A DNA stretch of 64,000 nucleotides, from positions 572,705,241 through 572,769,240 of the forward strand of contig NC_081410.1 of assembly GCF_030272615.1 (NCBI RefSeq), given 5' to 3'. Numbering within the stretch: the first letter of the stretch is position 1; every line of letters begins with the position of its first letter. Positions 22,760 to 35,187 of the stretch are shown here, piece after piece. The notes under the pieces are model-generated. The model made no database searches. It worked only from the letters and a program-made list of their open reading frames with translations, and was not told the origin of the DNA. The translations under genes were made by a program, and so were the position numbers. Source of the stretch: Cryptomeria japonica. Its lineage: Eukaryota > Streptophyta > Pinopsida > Cupressales > Cupressaceae.

Positions 22760-23064
22760 TGTTAGAAATTGACACTCAATTGGTTTCACTATGTTGTCAT
22801 TGATGGCAACATGGCATCTTGTTCCGGCTTCATGTTTTGGTTCAGTTGTGTACCGACAGGGACTTCATAGACACTTCACCGACATCAACACTAGCACCGA
22901 CAAGATGGAAGGAATTCTCAAGTTTCTAGTAATGCAAGCCAACATGGTTTAGAATTAGGTTATCGGTATTGGAGGTCGACAACTTTTGGATCCGACATTG
23001 GCAATTGATTTTGATATTTATGTATATATGTTGTCTAGCCGACATGTATATTGATATTGTAATT
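22760..23064 (+). repeat. 3' LTR of element C, truncated
   Basis: It matches 17793-18094 closely and breaks off in the middle of GATATTGTAATT, where the inverted D gag begins. The remaining two-thirds of the LTR are absent, so no TSD can be read. Confidence 0.85.
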
Positions 23065-23661
23065 CTTCTTCTTCATTTTCACTACCACTCCCAAAAACAT
23101 CTTGCCGGTGGGATTCATATTCTTTGTCACTTTGAGATGTGTGCATCTCACTTTGTGTCTCTTGAGCCATAAAGAGATGAGTTTCTTCATTATCATTGCT
23201 ACTGCAGTGAGTGATATTCCTTCAAAACCTACACATGTGTTTGTTGCAATGATTTTCTTGTTTTTACAAACTGATCCTACAGTTGTAGGCTCATTTCCAT
23301 AGAGATTTTTCAATCTCCCATAAGTTTTTTGTCAATCTACATCTGTCTAGCTATGAGGAGACATCACTGGATAGCCCACTAAGTATAGCCTTCATTGCTG
23401 CTTCATTGCACTAGTTTCTTCTTTCTACATTTGAATCGGTGGGACAAATAACTTTATAGGGTGGCCATTTATAATAGACATCCATACATCAAACCCTAGA
23501 GAGGATAGGTAGACTTCCATTCTACAACTCCAAATAGTATAATTTGATCCATCAAAAAATGGAGCAGGGATTGACACTAAACAAACTATTGTATCCTTAA
23601 GACATAATCTACCCAAGCTAGAGAAAACTTGTCTAACTAGGAACCTACACTCTAATACCAA
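23065..23661 (-). pseudogene. N-terminal gag fragment of element D
   Basis: On the minus strand the frame starts next to the D primer site and reads IPAPFFDGSNYTIWSCRMEV, then LSSLGFDVWMS, then the UBN2-like phrase NLYGNEPTTVG near 23270-23310. It is clearly homologous to the B gag (5768-6320) but in the opposite direction. It is cut at 23065 in the acidic Glu-rich linker, where the C LTR takes over. Frameshifts are present. Gag would form the particle shell. Confidence 0.75.
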
Positions 23662-23662
23662 T

Positions 23663-26277
23663 TGTTAGACATAACTCACCACTGAGAGGGGTGGTGAATT
23701 AGTGGTTCTCAAACTTTTCCCTTTAACTATTCTATGTGAGCATACTAGTTATTAGATCTAACTCAAAACAGACTTAACGATTAGAGGAGAGACCACTACA
23801 AATGCAAACACACACAAAGGGACATCACATAAGACCAATATGTACGAGGACAACCCAAGATGGGAATAACCTTGGTGAGCAATGTTGTTGGAGTCTACTA
23901 CTCCAATCCAGCCTCACAATAAAAACTATGTTACAATATTTAGGGCACCAACCCAAGGAGAACCAACCTCTAATTTAGGGCACCAACCCCAGGAGCACCA
24001 ACCCCTAACTGATTTATGGGCTACAACCCAAAGGAGCTACAACCCCTGCTAGTTTATGGGCACCAACCCAAAGGAGCTACAAGCCCTTCACCAAGCTATA
24101 ACTTAGTGATAACAAAGATGGATTCATACACAAAATTAGTCAGATTGTTACAAGTGAATCTTGTAACTATTTCATATACCTCACTTTGTTGATGAGATTC
24201 CTTCTCTACTGCACCAACTCACTCTTCTGTTGCTCTCATATGTTGCTGCATTGCCGGTTAACTCTACTAGTTCACCTCTACTCTTCTTCTGCTCTACTAG
24301 ATCTCCTCCTTGTTGCTCTACTCTTCAGTCTTCTCAACTGTCTACCTGCCGATACAAGCTCCTACTAGTTATCTCTTCAGATGCACTCTAGCTGCTATAC
24401 CAGTTGCTCAAACCATACCCATTCACTCACTATTAAACCCTATCACTGGTTTAACCTTCACTCCCTTAGTCACTACTATCCTTAGCTATTTTCTCTTTGA
24501 TTGATCTAGCTCTCTCATACAAAACTCAAAACACTTTGTGGCAACTCTATCCTCTTCCATTCAGCAACACTTGACAATGTCTCTGGCTTCCTTATTTATC
24601 ACCTGGTTTTCCCACCAAAAGCTAATTCAAATCTCAGGTAGTTAGGGTTTCCTCATCAACATCAAGGCAAACCAAATCCAATCAGATCTTGTCCGATCTG
24701 ATCTCCTAGATGGCTAACTGTACATCTCCACCATTAATGTGCCTTTCAATACACATTTTCTCATTTCAACAACCACAACCTTGCATCTCAACCTGCCTCT
24801 GTCAAAATGTCATTAATGTTTCTATTGTTTCCTTCTCAAGGTCATCTCACAATCTGATTTTCTTGCTTTGATTCAAATGCCAATAACTACCTAATTTTTT
24901 TTCTATCATTCATTCTTCCTTGAGCCACACTCCTCTGATCCAATCCACAAATCATAAGATCCATATTAAATGCACAACTATAGAAACACCTATCTCTACA
25001 TGGCACTCCATTGACCTCTGCATGCTTGCCACTTCATCTCTACATGGCATCCATGTCGACCAATTGCCAGTTTGGATCTTCATGTTAGTCCAGATAGGAT
25101 CACCAACCAAACACTCTACCAGTTCCTCTTTTCTGTCAATTTACTAACCTTGTTGGTATCTCACAATTTACTGGTTAACCTTCATGTCTACACATTGCTC
25201 AAATATCAGTGGAAATCCTCAACCGGTCACCAAATATTTCTATCTATAACATGTTCATCTTCAACAAAAGGGAGTCACAACTCAGCCTCTTCACTTCCTT
25301 ACCAGTAGTCATCTTGATGATATCATGTAATCAACCTTCAGTGGATTCCAATTAAGGCATCTGCATGCTGGTTTCATTCTCTATTTTTAGCTACTCCACT
25401 TTTCCTTCTTCATCATTAGACTGAATATCATCTTAGTCAGTTTGTCAAGATGACAAACCCATCACTCTTCATTTGTAATGGCATCCCAATATGCCTTCTC
25501 TATCGGTTCAGTGCATAACCCTGATTTCATGCACTCAAGGTATTCCTTTGATTCACTGGAGGATCTAGTGTGAACCTTCAAGCCCTTGCCTTTACCTCTT
25601 CTTCCTTATCTCAAAAAATTATAATGCACATTATGCATAATAGGAGACAATTTCCACTTACAGGTGGGAGTGAGTCCTTGTCAACTACATCTTGCAGTGC
25701 ACTCATATGGCTTCCCTGTTTGTGCAACAAACCTTCAAACAAGAACATGTGATCCTATGTGGGCACATTTACTATCAGTCATCTCTTCTCATTGTGATTG
25801 CATCTTCATCTAGTGGGAGTTCTGTTGTTCTACAATCTCATAGCATGTTGGTGACCTATTCATTCTTCTCCTCTAGTGTTGATGTGATTTAGGTATCATT
25901 TTGCCTCTTCATCACAAACAACAACTCAAGCACCTGGCTCATCCTACTTGTTCATTGGTCATAGTATTGCCGGTTGATTTGTCTTCTCCATATTAACACA
26001 TCACTTACTAGTTGACATCCTTTCCTTACTGGTGATACACTGTACCAATAACCTGTCCATCTCATCCACACAAGTTAGGCACTAACTTGTGTACCAGTGA
26101 CTCCAATGGTCATCGATCTGAATGATATTCTCTCCCTTACCTTACTAGTGTTCTACAACATAAGGTGATATCAAAGATATCTCATCATGTACTCCTTCAT
26201 GACATTGTTGCACAAACATCTCTTCTACCAATAGTCATCCCATGCCAATTGACATCAATGACAACACAATGCCAACA
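23663..26277 (-). repeat. 5' LTR of element D, about 2.6 kb
   Basis: On the minus strand it starts TGTTGGCATTGTGTTGTCAT at 26277 and ends at 23663, next to a primer site TGGTATTAGAG (23650-23660). It holds the hairpin CCACTGAG...TTAGTGG (23679-23705) and a diverged copy of the GGTTTTTCCC module (about 23850-23885), plus a run of related GGGCACCAACCC phrases (23943-24090). It is unusually long. The element continues leftward only as the 0.6-kb gag fragment. Confidence 0.75.
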
Positions 26278-27833
26278 CAGTATGTAGGAAGCAGGATGCA
26301 AGCATCGAGGTAAGGTGTGTTACCAGTCTCATGAAATGTAGCATCTACTGGTAAATAGGTGCACCGATAAGAAAGAAAAGATAATAGGGATGTGATCAAT
26401 GGTATACAAAGAGAAGTGCAACATCACTGATAAATAGTCTTAGTTGATGGAAAGATATGTTTGATTATGTTTGATGGTAGGCTGAGTGGTTTCACTAACA
26501 AAGAAGAAGTTAGTTGGATTGAAGGATAACCAGTTAGGTTATACCGGTAAGGTGAGTTGAACCGGTAGTGTGTCCTGATCTTTGAATGATGCCAAACCAA
26601 CTTAGTAGTCTAAGAAGAGGTGGATGTTGATGAGGATGGCATGTGGAAAGCATGTAGAGGTTGGTGAAGTTCTCATCAATGTGGTAGGTAATGAGTAGGT
26701 TGGCATTAATGAAGAACCCATAAATCATGTGTTGATGGTAGGATATTGTGGCTCAAGGAAGATAGAGAGGCAAAATGACTGATATGATCCTACAGGATAA
26801 TCTTATCCTTGTGCTTGTTGGTCATAGGAAACAACTACAATATTAATGGTGATGTATAGAGAAAGGTTGAGAAACTAGTTGCAGACATCTAACTATAGAA
26901 AACTTGCATTGAAAGGAAAATATGTGGTGGTGCTAACTGATTTGATGTAGAACATCAATATAGAAAAATAGATCCAATCAGATTTGATGCAGATTGAGTT
27001 GGTGGAAGAAAACCCTAGCACACCACCATTTTAATATTGGTTTTGGTGGGAACCCTCAAATATAAATATGTGAAATCGAGACTAAAGATGATTGATGTTG
27101 GATGCCAGTTGTGAGAGAAGTGAGTGTTTGTGCAAGTAGAGAGAAATTATTTTGATAGATATCTCACTAAGAATGAGAGTGTTGGAGTGTTAGCAGGGTG
27201 AACTAGTAAGAGGTCTTTACTGGTAGTGACAGAATAACCGGTGAGTTGTTGTATTCATAATAGTCAAGTGTACCGATAGAGATTGAATTGATACAAAGGC
27301 ATCTAAGAGTGGTGCTATGCAGCGTGAGGTTCAAAGAAAGAGAAGAAATGCAGAGAATGATTAGTAGGTAATCAGAGAGAGAAATTGCATAACTAGTAGT
27401 GGAAGAATTGGTGAAATGAAGAAGGTTGGTAACTGGTAGACAGAAGTTTATTAGGTGTTACAAAACTCATTTTCAACAAGGTGCTATTATTGTATCAAGT
27501 TGTATTTCATTGTATTCCACTAAGCTAGAGCTCAGTGCAAGGGTTGGTGCCCTAAATAATTGTAATATTGTGCTTCATTATGAGGCTAGATTGGAGCAGT
27601 AGACTCTAGCAACATTTCTCACTAAGGTTTTTCTCATATTGGGTTTTCCTTGTACACCTAGTGTTGTGAGTTGTGAATTTGTGTGTTTGTCTTTTTGGTA
27701 TCCTCTCATATCTTACCATTTTGATTTCTTAATGCTTAGATTGTTAACCAGTACTTGAAGCTTGGTTTAAAAGGAAAATATTTCCTAGGAACCACTGATT
27801 CACCCTCCTCTCAGTGGTATATTGTGTTCAACA
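26278..27833 (+). repeat. LTR related to D, plus orientation, start missing
   Basis: It ends with ACCACTGATTCACC...CTCAGTGGT (27791-27818) and TTCAACA at 27833. It shares the phrase GGGTTGGTGCCCTAAA (about 27541) with the inverse of the D LTR. No proper TG start is seen at 26278. The GGTTTTTCTC module is at about 27628 and TATAAATA at about 27061. No internal region follows. Confidence 0.65.
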
Positions 27834-29093
27834 AGAAGTGCATGATGTAAATGTTAACTAGTTAGTGTATACTGGTAGTATGTTTGGTCGGTAACTGAGT
27901 TTGAACCGACACAATCAAGAGAGTTGGATGCTGATAGAGATGACATGTGGACTCCAGGTGGAAAACGTGCAGTGGTAGGTGAATTGTGCATCGACAAGGT
28001 AGTTGCAGAATAGGTTGATATTAAATGAAGACAATAAAAATCATGGGTCAGTTACACAGGATTAAGGCTCGAAGCAGATTGAAAGGAAACAACTGGATTG
28101 ACAAAAATCAAGGCAAATGAACAGGATCAAGTTTTCTAAATATAGTAAACATGTATTGGAAGGATAAAAAATGACGGTGATGTTTGATTTGTTGTAGGTT
28201 GTCACTGAAAGGAATCAGATCTAATTTGATTTGATATGGATTGAGTCGGTGAAGAGAACCTTAGGCGCATAAAGTTTGATTTTTTCATTTTGGTGGGAAA
28301 GCATGTGTATTAATGTGCAGATCCAAGACTTATGTTGATTGATGGGAATGATTCTTATAGGTGAGAGTTGATTAGTCTGAGTGTTAATAGAAAAAAAATT
28401 AAGGTGATTGAGTGTTAGATGAAGAACTGGTAAGAAGGGTTTAACTGGCAAGGTTTAAGGTAACCGGTAAATAGTTATAGAGTTTAACAGTTCATCTTAC
28501 TGACAATGTCTGAACTGGTAAGATAGCAATAGAGAGTGAAGGATATCCAAGTGAGTGTGAGAGGAGATCCAGCAAGGCAAAATCTAAGTTGAAAAATATT
28601 CAGACAGAGTGAAGAGAGAACCAATAGAGAAAAGAAGCAGTGTGACAAAAAAAAGTTTAATCGACATAGAGAATTGTTTGCAGGAGTTACAAAACTCAGT
28701 TATAACAAGGTGTTTATCATTGTATTTTTTTGTTATCTCATTGTATTTCACTGAGTGGGTGCTTGATGCAGGGGTTGGTTCTCCTTGAGTTGGTGCTCCT
28801 TTAGGTAGGTGCCCATAAATAGCTAGGGTTTGGTGCTTCTTGGGTTGGTACCCTAAACATTGTAAAATAATTATTTCATTGTGAGGTTGGATTGGAGCAG
28901 TAGATCTCCAGTAGCATTTCTCACCGAGGTTTTTTGCACATTGGATTTTCCTTGTATATCCAGTGTTATGTGATGTTCTCTTGTGTGTGATTACTTGTTA
29001 GTGTTTTTCATTATTATACCAGTTGCACACACTATTTTAAATTGTTTATAATCACTGATTCACCCCCCTCTCAATGATATCTTGTGTTCTACA
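27834..29093 (+). repeat. Second LTR of the same family, directly joined
   Basis: It repeats the order of motifs of 26278-27833: a GATGACATGTGG-like phrase, a CATGTTGA/TTAATG block, GGGTTGGTGC phrases (28770-28860), the GAGGTTTTTT module (about 28924) and the hairpin ATCACTGATTCACC...CTCAATGAT (29051-29078), ending CTACA at 29093. Its 5' end is missing, so it is a truncated head-to-tail copy. Confidence 0.65.
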
Positions 29094-30477
29094 AATATTA
29101 ATATGATAAAGTTGGAAAATTTGCAATTAAATAATACATTTAGCAATTAAATTAAAATGGTAGTATTTGAGTTAATTTAATTAACTCTAAACGAAAAGTG
29201 GACTTAATAGTTATTTCAAGGGGAACCGGATTTTAATCCCTACGAAAGTTATATTTTAAGTGAATGGAGCTATTTTAAGCACTTAGTTGTGAATTAATAA
29301 ATAATTTAATTAACCAAATTAAAGTGTTGTTGTCAACTCTAGGGATGGTATCTTTAATTTATTTTGATGAACTATTCTCTAGTGAGTGTAATGTAGAGAA
29401 ATGGCTTAAGGGGTTTAAATCTACCCCACAAAGTCAATGTACGTGCATGTTGCTATTTTAATTAAAACTTAAATAAAGCATTTAATCACTTGCATTGAAG
29501 ATCACATTAAGTTGACACTATAATAATCAGGTTAGTGAAACTTAGTGAGTGACCACATCTTCACATTATGTAAACTCAAGTAATCAAGCCCTATTTAAAA
29601 AAAAATGTTGTGTTTTTTCCCTGTTTGGGCATTACATCCAAAAATTATACCTTGAACATCTACAACATGCTACAATCATCATGTCGACCAAGAACATGAA
29701 TAACACCATTGGATCAAAGAATATAATCAATAATGAGCATAATGATCAATATGGACCATCAACACGAATAAGACACGATCTAGAAACATCCACAAGAATC
29801 ATGAATTTCCACAACAACATCCACACCAACACCACTTACTAGAATCTTTATCATCATTATACCAAACCTCAAGAAAATTAACAAAAATGACTGTCAAATT
29901 GAAAGATTCACTTGCGGACCTCCAAATCATGAACTATCTGAATTGAGGACATACCATAACATCCCAAACACTCTGCCAAATCTGCAAACTAAGATATTGT
30001 AACATTGAGAAATGCAGAGAAAAATACAGAACATTGATCAACACTAAACAACTGAAAATTTAACTGCAATATCTGATCTCATAACATCATCAAATCTCCA
30101 TGCAAACCACTAAAACAGCTGAATCAACTAGAGATACTTATCCCAAAACCGTTTAATCCTCAACAACTTATCTACACTATACTTGACAAACCAACTCATG
30201 TAATCTGACTGTAACACTGAAATACACAAGAATATGTTGACATCAATGACAACACATTATTCGAGCAAACTTCTCAATGACATCCAACATATAGCTCCCT
30301 ATTCATGCATAATTTCTTCAATTTTATCCCATTTTCCCTAATTTCAGCATCTTCAACAAATCAATTTAACTCAAGGGAAAGAAGAGGCTCATCCAAGATC
30401 CTTGGAATCTGATTAGCATTTAGACCTCTTAGGTTTAGATCTATCAAATTCCTATCTTTCCCTAATGTAATGGTCCC
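29094..30477. other. Unassigned AT-rich interval
   Basis: No domain is recognisable. The first 450 bp are AT-rich with AATTAATTAA-type runs. A box TTGACATCAATGACAAC near 30238 resembles the LTR start boxes seen elsewhere (minus orientation), so part of 29850-30260 may be an old LTR remnant. The open stretch 29549-29842 shows no motif. Confidence 0.4.
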
Positions 30478-31049
30478 TATAATGTTGAAAAAGGTGAATG
30501 ATAGAGATCTAGAGGAAATCTTTTCCCTCCAAGGAGAGATGAAATTTTCACTTCAGATTTCCCTTCAAACAATTTTCACACATTATAATAGAAGAGGGGG
30601 GAAAATACAAAGGAGACTAAATTCTAAGTGATATAAGAATGGTAAGTCAATCCCCTCTTCTGGAATGAGATTTGAATTGAATTGTGTACTTATAAGCAAG
30701 TGAAAAAGTGACAAAGATCTGATTATAACTCGAGATAGAAGTGTAGGATGAAGTTGTGCACCTGGATCTAGCAATAATCTATCGAGACAAAGCCGCCTTG
30801 TGAATTTGAGAAAAAATTGCTTGGACTGTGGCGGGAGTGTACACGGTCCTCCAAAAAATTTATGAAAGGAAAAGGGTTTTTCCACCTCTACAAATGGAGT
30901 CCAAATCCAAAAGAAAAATTGTGCATCTTCAACCTACACATAAAAAAGAGAGGAAAAGGGGTTGGGATTGGGGTTTACCTTCAGGTCAAACCCCAGTTTT
31001 GGAATTAGCTGAATGATGAAAGAAAGTACTTGCAAGTAAATGTAAATGA
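30478..31049 (-). repeat. Element M 3' LTR, first part
   Basis: It matches 40164-40764 and 48046-48613 (the LTRs of gypsy copy G), from TATAATGTTG on. It is interrupted at 31049 by copia E and resumes at 37740 at the same place in the alignment. Confidence 0.85.
31045..31049. repeat. Target-site duplication of element E (left)
   Basis: AATGA, matching 37740-37744. Confidence 0.95.
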
Positions 31050-32125
31050 TGTAGGTCCTGGGGACAACTGAGAGGGGGGGGTGAATCAGTTATCTAATAA
31101 ATTCAAACCAAAATCTTGTTAACCAACTTATTGCTTAATACCAGTAAGACAGCTAATTGTGTCGATGAACAGTATTAACAGGAAATGTTGTACCGGTAGG
31201 AATTAATGCATGAAACATAAACATAAAGTCATCCACAACACATGACACAAATATTTGTATGTGGAAACCCTGTAAGGGGAAAACCCACGGTGGGAAACCT
31301 TACCCACAATCAGATGATACTACTGTAGATAGTAAGTGTACAAAGAGGGGTCTGCACATGCAGAAAGGCCAATAGCCTAGAGCTCACTGCTCAAACACAA
31401 ATGGGAGTCACACTGACTACAGTTGGATGGTTAAATCCAATGAGAATGTACTGCACAAAATAGCATCTTCATATGCTAGATTCAGTACCGGTGTAATCCT
31501 GATATGCTTCTACAAAAACCTAACTTCACCTTCAAATGATGTCTTTGTGTTTATCTATGCTTGATCTCGCATATATCCTTTCTTAAACCTTTTTCTCATT
31601 CCACACATGATCTTACAAATAAGATCTTACATTTATACCATACCCTAAGACCAATTTTAGTAGGTCGGCTCTACAAGATATTACAATAAAGACATTTTAC
31701 AAATAATACAATATCTGATGCAATAACTGATTGAACATGTCGGCTTAATGCATTTACAACAATAATAAATCATCTCCATAGTGTGCCATGCTGATCTGGA
31801 AAAGATAAACCTGCCGGTGTAACCCTAGATAACCTGCACCTATTTGTCGGTAAAAGCAAATATGCAAATAACAATATACCAATGATATTACTTCAAGGAA
31901 AAGTGTCCACATGATGTCTTTGACATTACCAAGTGTCTTCCATGTCTTTGTAGGTACTGATGAACATTATATCCTACCGGTTTAACATTATATCCTGTCG
32001 GTTAACCATATACCGGTAATTGTTTGAATAGTTTACTGATTGTCGGTGAACATTGCTAGATCTCCAAGGTAGGTGTATTTAGCAGGTGTTGACATCAATG
32101 ACAAAACCATACCAAAATACCAACA
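31050..32125 (-). repeat. 3' LTR of element E
   Basis: TGTAGGTCCTGG ... ATACCAACA. Hairpin 31063-31094, GGGGAAAACCC module about 31277, palindrome GATCTTACAAATAAGATC 31609-31626, TTGACATCAATGAC box 32090-32103. Confidence 0.95.
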
Positions 32126-32137
32126 ATCTCCCCCTTT
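32126..32137 (-). promoter_or_regulatory. Polypurine tract of element E
   Basis: Minus strand AAAGGGGGAGAT directly before the 3' LTR, preceded by TGCCATCAATGCC. Confidence 0.9.
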
Positions 32138-32457
32138 GGCATTGATGGCAACACAAGATGGAAAAACCATCAAAGTGCCAAAATAGAAATGCCAAGTACA
32201 AAAAACCAATTCTCCCCCTGGGAGTAATATGTGTTTATAAAAAGATAATGTATTTTTCATATATCTCTCCCCAATGTTTTTCCATATATCTCTCCCCCTT
32301 TGACATCAAATGCCAAAGTCACAAAAGGTCAAGTTCATACAAAATACCAACCAATTCAATATACCAACTACTCCCCTAAGAAGTAGCTTCCTCATCAAAT
32401 ACTAGAATAAAAGATTTGTCCATTTAATTATATTGGTTGATGACAATCATCAACTAT

Positions 32458-33264
32458 CTAAGTCTCTACCAGTGGAGGTAAGACTCCGAGCTGATCTCTG
32501 AGATACTCAAAAGTTTCCTTAGGCAAAGGTTTTGTAAAAATATCTGCAAGCTGTTCTTTAGTATTTACATAAACCAGTTTTATTTCCTTTTCTTCAACTT
32601 TTTCCCTTAGAAAATTTAGTTTGATAGAAACATGTTTTGTTTTAGAATGTAATACTAGATTTTTAGATATATCAATTGCTACAATGTTATCACAATATAT
32701 AGTAATACGTTCCTTGCATTTTACCTTTATGTCTTTCAACATTTGCTTAAGCCAAAGTACCTGTGTACAGTTTGTTGCTGCTGCAACATATTCTGATTCT
32801 GCTGTTGATAAAGATGTACAACTCTGTTTCTTACTTAACCAAGAAACTAATCTCTTTCCAAGAAAGAATGCTCCTCCAGTGGTGCTCTTTCTATCATCTA
32901 CATCTCCTACCCAATTTGCATCTGTGTATGCATATAGATCAAAATTTTCATCTTTAAGGTACCATAATCTAAGATTTGTTGTGCCTTGTAAGTACCGAAA
33001 AATCTTTTTTACTGTTGATTCATGATTTTCCTTGGGATTACTCTGAAATCTAGAAACTATACATACTGCATTCATAATATCAGGTCTGGTTTGTGTCAAA
33101 TACAGTAAACCTCCTATCATAGATTTGTATCTAGTTGGATTGACAAGTGTAGATTCATCCCTTTGAGATAATTTGTCATTTGTAGTCATAGGTGTGCTTA
33201 CTGGTTTAGAGTTCTCCATCCCAAATTTCTTGAGTAGTTCTTTCAAGTACTTAGATTGACTCAA
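32458..33264 (-). pseudogene. RNase H domain of element E pol
   Basis: 268 open codons covering the end of RT and all of RNase H. It starts SQSKYLKELLKKFGM, passes MIGGLLYLTQTRPDI, and carries the acidic core YTDANWVGD, STAESEYVA and YCDN. It ends TKPLPKETFEYLRDQLG and a natural stop at 32458. No lesion is seen inside. The join to the RT frame near 33265-33291 is broken by a stop or frameshift. The domain degrades the RNA template during cDNA synthesis. Confidence 0.9.
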
Positions 33265-33291
33265 AAATATGCCTTTATCAGTCTGTAAAAT

Positions 33292-34209
33292 CTACAATCC
33301 TAAAAAGAATTTTATTTCTCCAATCATAAACATTTCAAATTCATGTTGCATTTTAAGAGAAAATTCTTTGCATAATCCATCTTCTCCTCCAAAGATTATA
33401 TCATCAACAAATACTTCCATAATCAAAATGTCATCATTAGTTACTTTGTAATATAAATTGCTATCTGCATTTCCTTTATTAAAACCAATTTTTAAAAGAT
33501 ACTTATCCAATCTTGCATACCAGGCTCTTGGAGCTTGTTTTAGTCCATACAAAGCTTTTCTTAATCTACAAACCATATTATTGTTATCTGTCAAAGAAAA
33601 TCCATCAGGTTGTTCAATATAGACTTCCTCTTCAAGATCTCCATTCAAAAATGCACATTTAATATCCATTTGATAAACTTTGTAATCCTTGTGAGCTGTA
33701 AAGGCCAAGAATAATCTAACTGCCTCAATTCTGGCTACCGGTGCAAAGGTTTCATTGTAATCAACTCCTTCTTTCTGAGAATATCCCTTACACACTAGTC
33801 TTGCTTTATTCATGACAACCTTACCATCTTCATTGAGTTTGTTTCTAAATACCCATTTGGTTCCAATTACATTTTTATTTTCAGGTCGAGGAACTAATGT
33901 CCAAGTATTATTTTTCTCAATTTGTCCTAATTCTTCTTCCATAGCTTTAATCCAAAATTTATCTTCACATGCCTCATTAATAGATAATGGTTCAATTTGA
34001 GAAATAAGACATACCTCTTCATTTGCCAATCTTCCTCTTGTCATGACTCCTTTAAATTTGCTTCCAATTATCTGATCTTCAGAATGATTTAGTCTTACAT
34101 ACCGGGGTGTCTTAGTCTGTTGTTGTTCTTCAATTACTATGGTATACTTTGATGATACCGAAGTAACTGGATCATTATTCTGTACCAATACTGTTGGTTC
34201 ATTTGTCAT
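33292..34209 (-). pseudogene. Reverse transcriptase domain of element E, catalytic site intact
   Basis: 305 open codons. A linker ([10 protein letters not shown] and [12 protein letters not shown]) is followed by [62 protein letters not shown] and the catalytic FVDDIIFGG near 33395-33425. Compared with A, which has FVDG, both metal-binding Asp residues remain. It is part of a polyprotein that no longer reads through, so it is counted as a pseudogene, but the domain itself could be functional. Family: Ty1/copia RT. Confidence 0.92.
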
Positions 34210-34271
34210 AATTTTTGTTACCAGTTCAGAGTCTATATACCTTGAAGTTCCTCTGAATTGTTCATCAATTT

Positions 34272-35166
34272 TTACATTTGTACTCTCAACAATTTTCTGT
34301 AATCTTTTATTAAAGCATCTATAAGCTTTACTCTTAGATGAATAACCAAGAAATATTCCTTCATCACTTCTAGGATCAAACTTGCCAATATACTCATCTC
34401 TTCTAATATAACATTTACTTCCAAAATTTTTGAAATACTTAAGAGTAGGAGTATTACGAAACCATCGTTCATGAGGGGTCTTACCAGTTTCACCTTTGAT
34501 GTGAACTTTGTTGAATGTATAGACAACAGTGCTTACTACCTCTCTCTAGTACACATGTGGTAGATTTTCTTTTGATAACATACTTCTTGCTGCATCCAAA
34601 ATAGTTCTATTTTTCCTTTCAACAACTTCATTCTGTTGAGGTGTCCGAGGCACTGATAACTGTCTTTTGATTCCATTAACTTCACATAATGTATTAAAAT
34701 CTCTAGATGTGAATTCTCCTCCTTGATTTGATCTTAAGCATTTAATTTTCTTACCAGTTTCATTTTCAACCATTGCTTTGAATAGTTTGAACTTCCCATG
34801 TGCTTCTAATTTTTCTCTAAGAAAAGTAACCCAACACATTCTAGAATAATCATCAATAATTAGCATGAAATATCTATCACCTTGCAAACTTTTAGTTCTA
34901 GGTGGACCACATAAATCAATATGAATTAAATCAAGAGCATTATTGGATTTTTTTGGAATACTTTTGAAACTAGCTCTAACCTATTTTCCAAATTGACATT
35001 CTTTGCAAGTTGTATTTTGAGGTTTCACAATTTTAGTTAGATCTCTAACTGCCTTAGAAGTACTAATTTTTACCATGCAATCAAAATTTACATGACATAG
35101 TCTTTTATGCCATAGCCAACTTTCATATATATGTGCAATTAAGCATGCCTTTTCACTATTATTCAA
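34272..35166 (-). pseudogene. Pre-integrase and integrase of element E
   Basis: 35166-34981 holds the HHCC part (HKRLCHVN ... CKECQFGK) and stops at a TAG. 34887-34546 holds YFMLIIDDYSRMCW, IKCLRSNQGGEFTS and PQQNEVVERKN, giving the second Asp and the Glu of DD35E; the first Asp (HTDLCGP type) lies between 34981 and 34887, where the frame is closed. 34526-34272 is the C-terminal part in another frame. Integrase joins the cDNA to host DNA. Confidence 0.88.
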
Positions 35167-35187
35167 ATGAAAGATATTTCCTCTAGT

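Larger units (their letters stand above)
17793..23064 (+). mobile_element. Element C: pol-less copia-derived element with gag and ORF2
   Basis: 5' LTR 17793-18737, tRNA-iMet-type primer site 18740-18750, SIRE-like gag 18806-19787, spacer, ORF2 20267-22459, polypurine tract 22748-22759 and a 3' LTR cut off at 23064. The internal region is about 4.0 kb and has no protease, integrase, RT or RNase H at any point, in a structure that is otherwise complete from primer site to polypurine tract. It must depend on an autonomous copia for movement. The left flank is the B LTR; the right LTR is fused to inverted fragment D. Confidence 0.85.

Noticed and set aside
24186-25892. Several short Leu/Ser-rich plus-strand frames as membrane proteins
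   Set aside because: They lie inside the D LTR, change frame constantly and share no motif with known proteins.
29549-29842. 97-codon open frame in the unassigned interval
   Set aside because: Asn/Thr/His-rich composition of AT-rich DNA and no similarity to anything else in the window.
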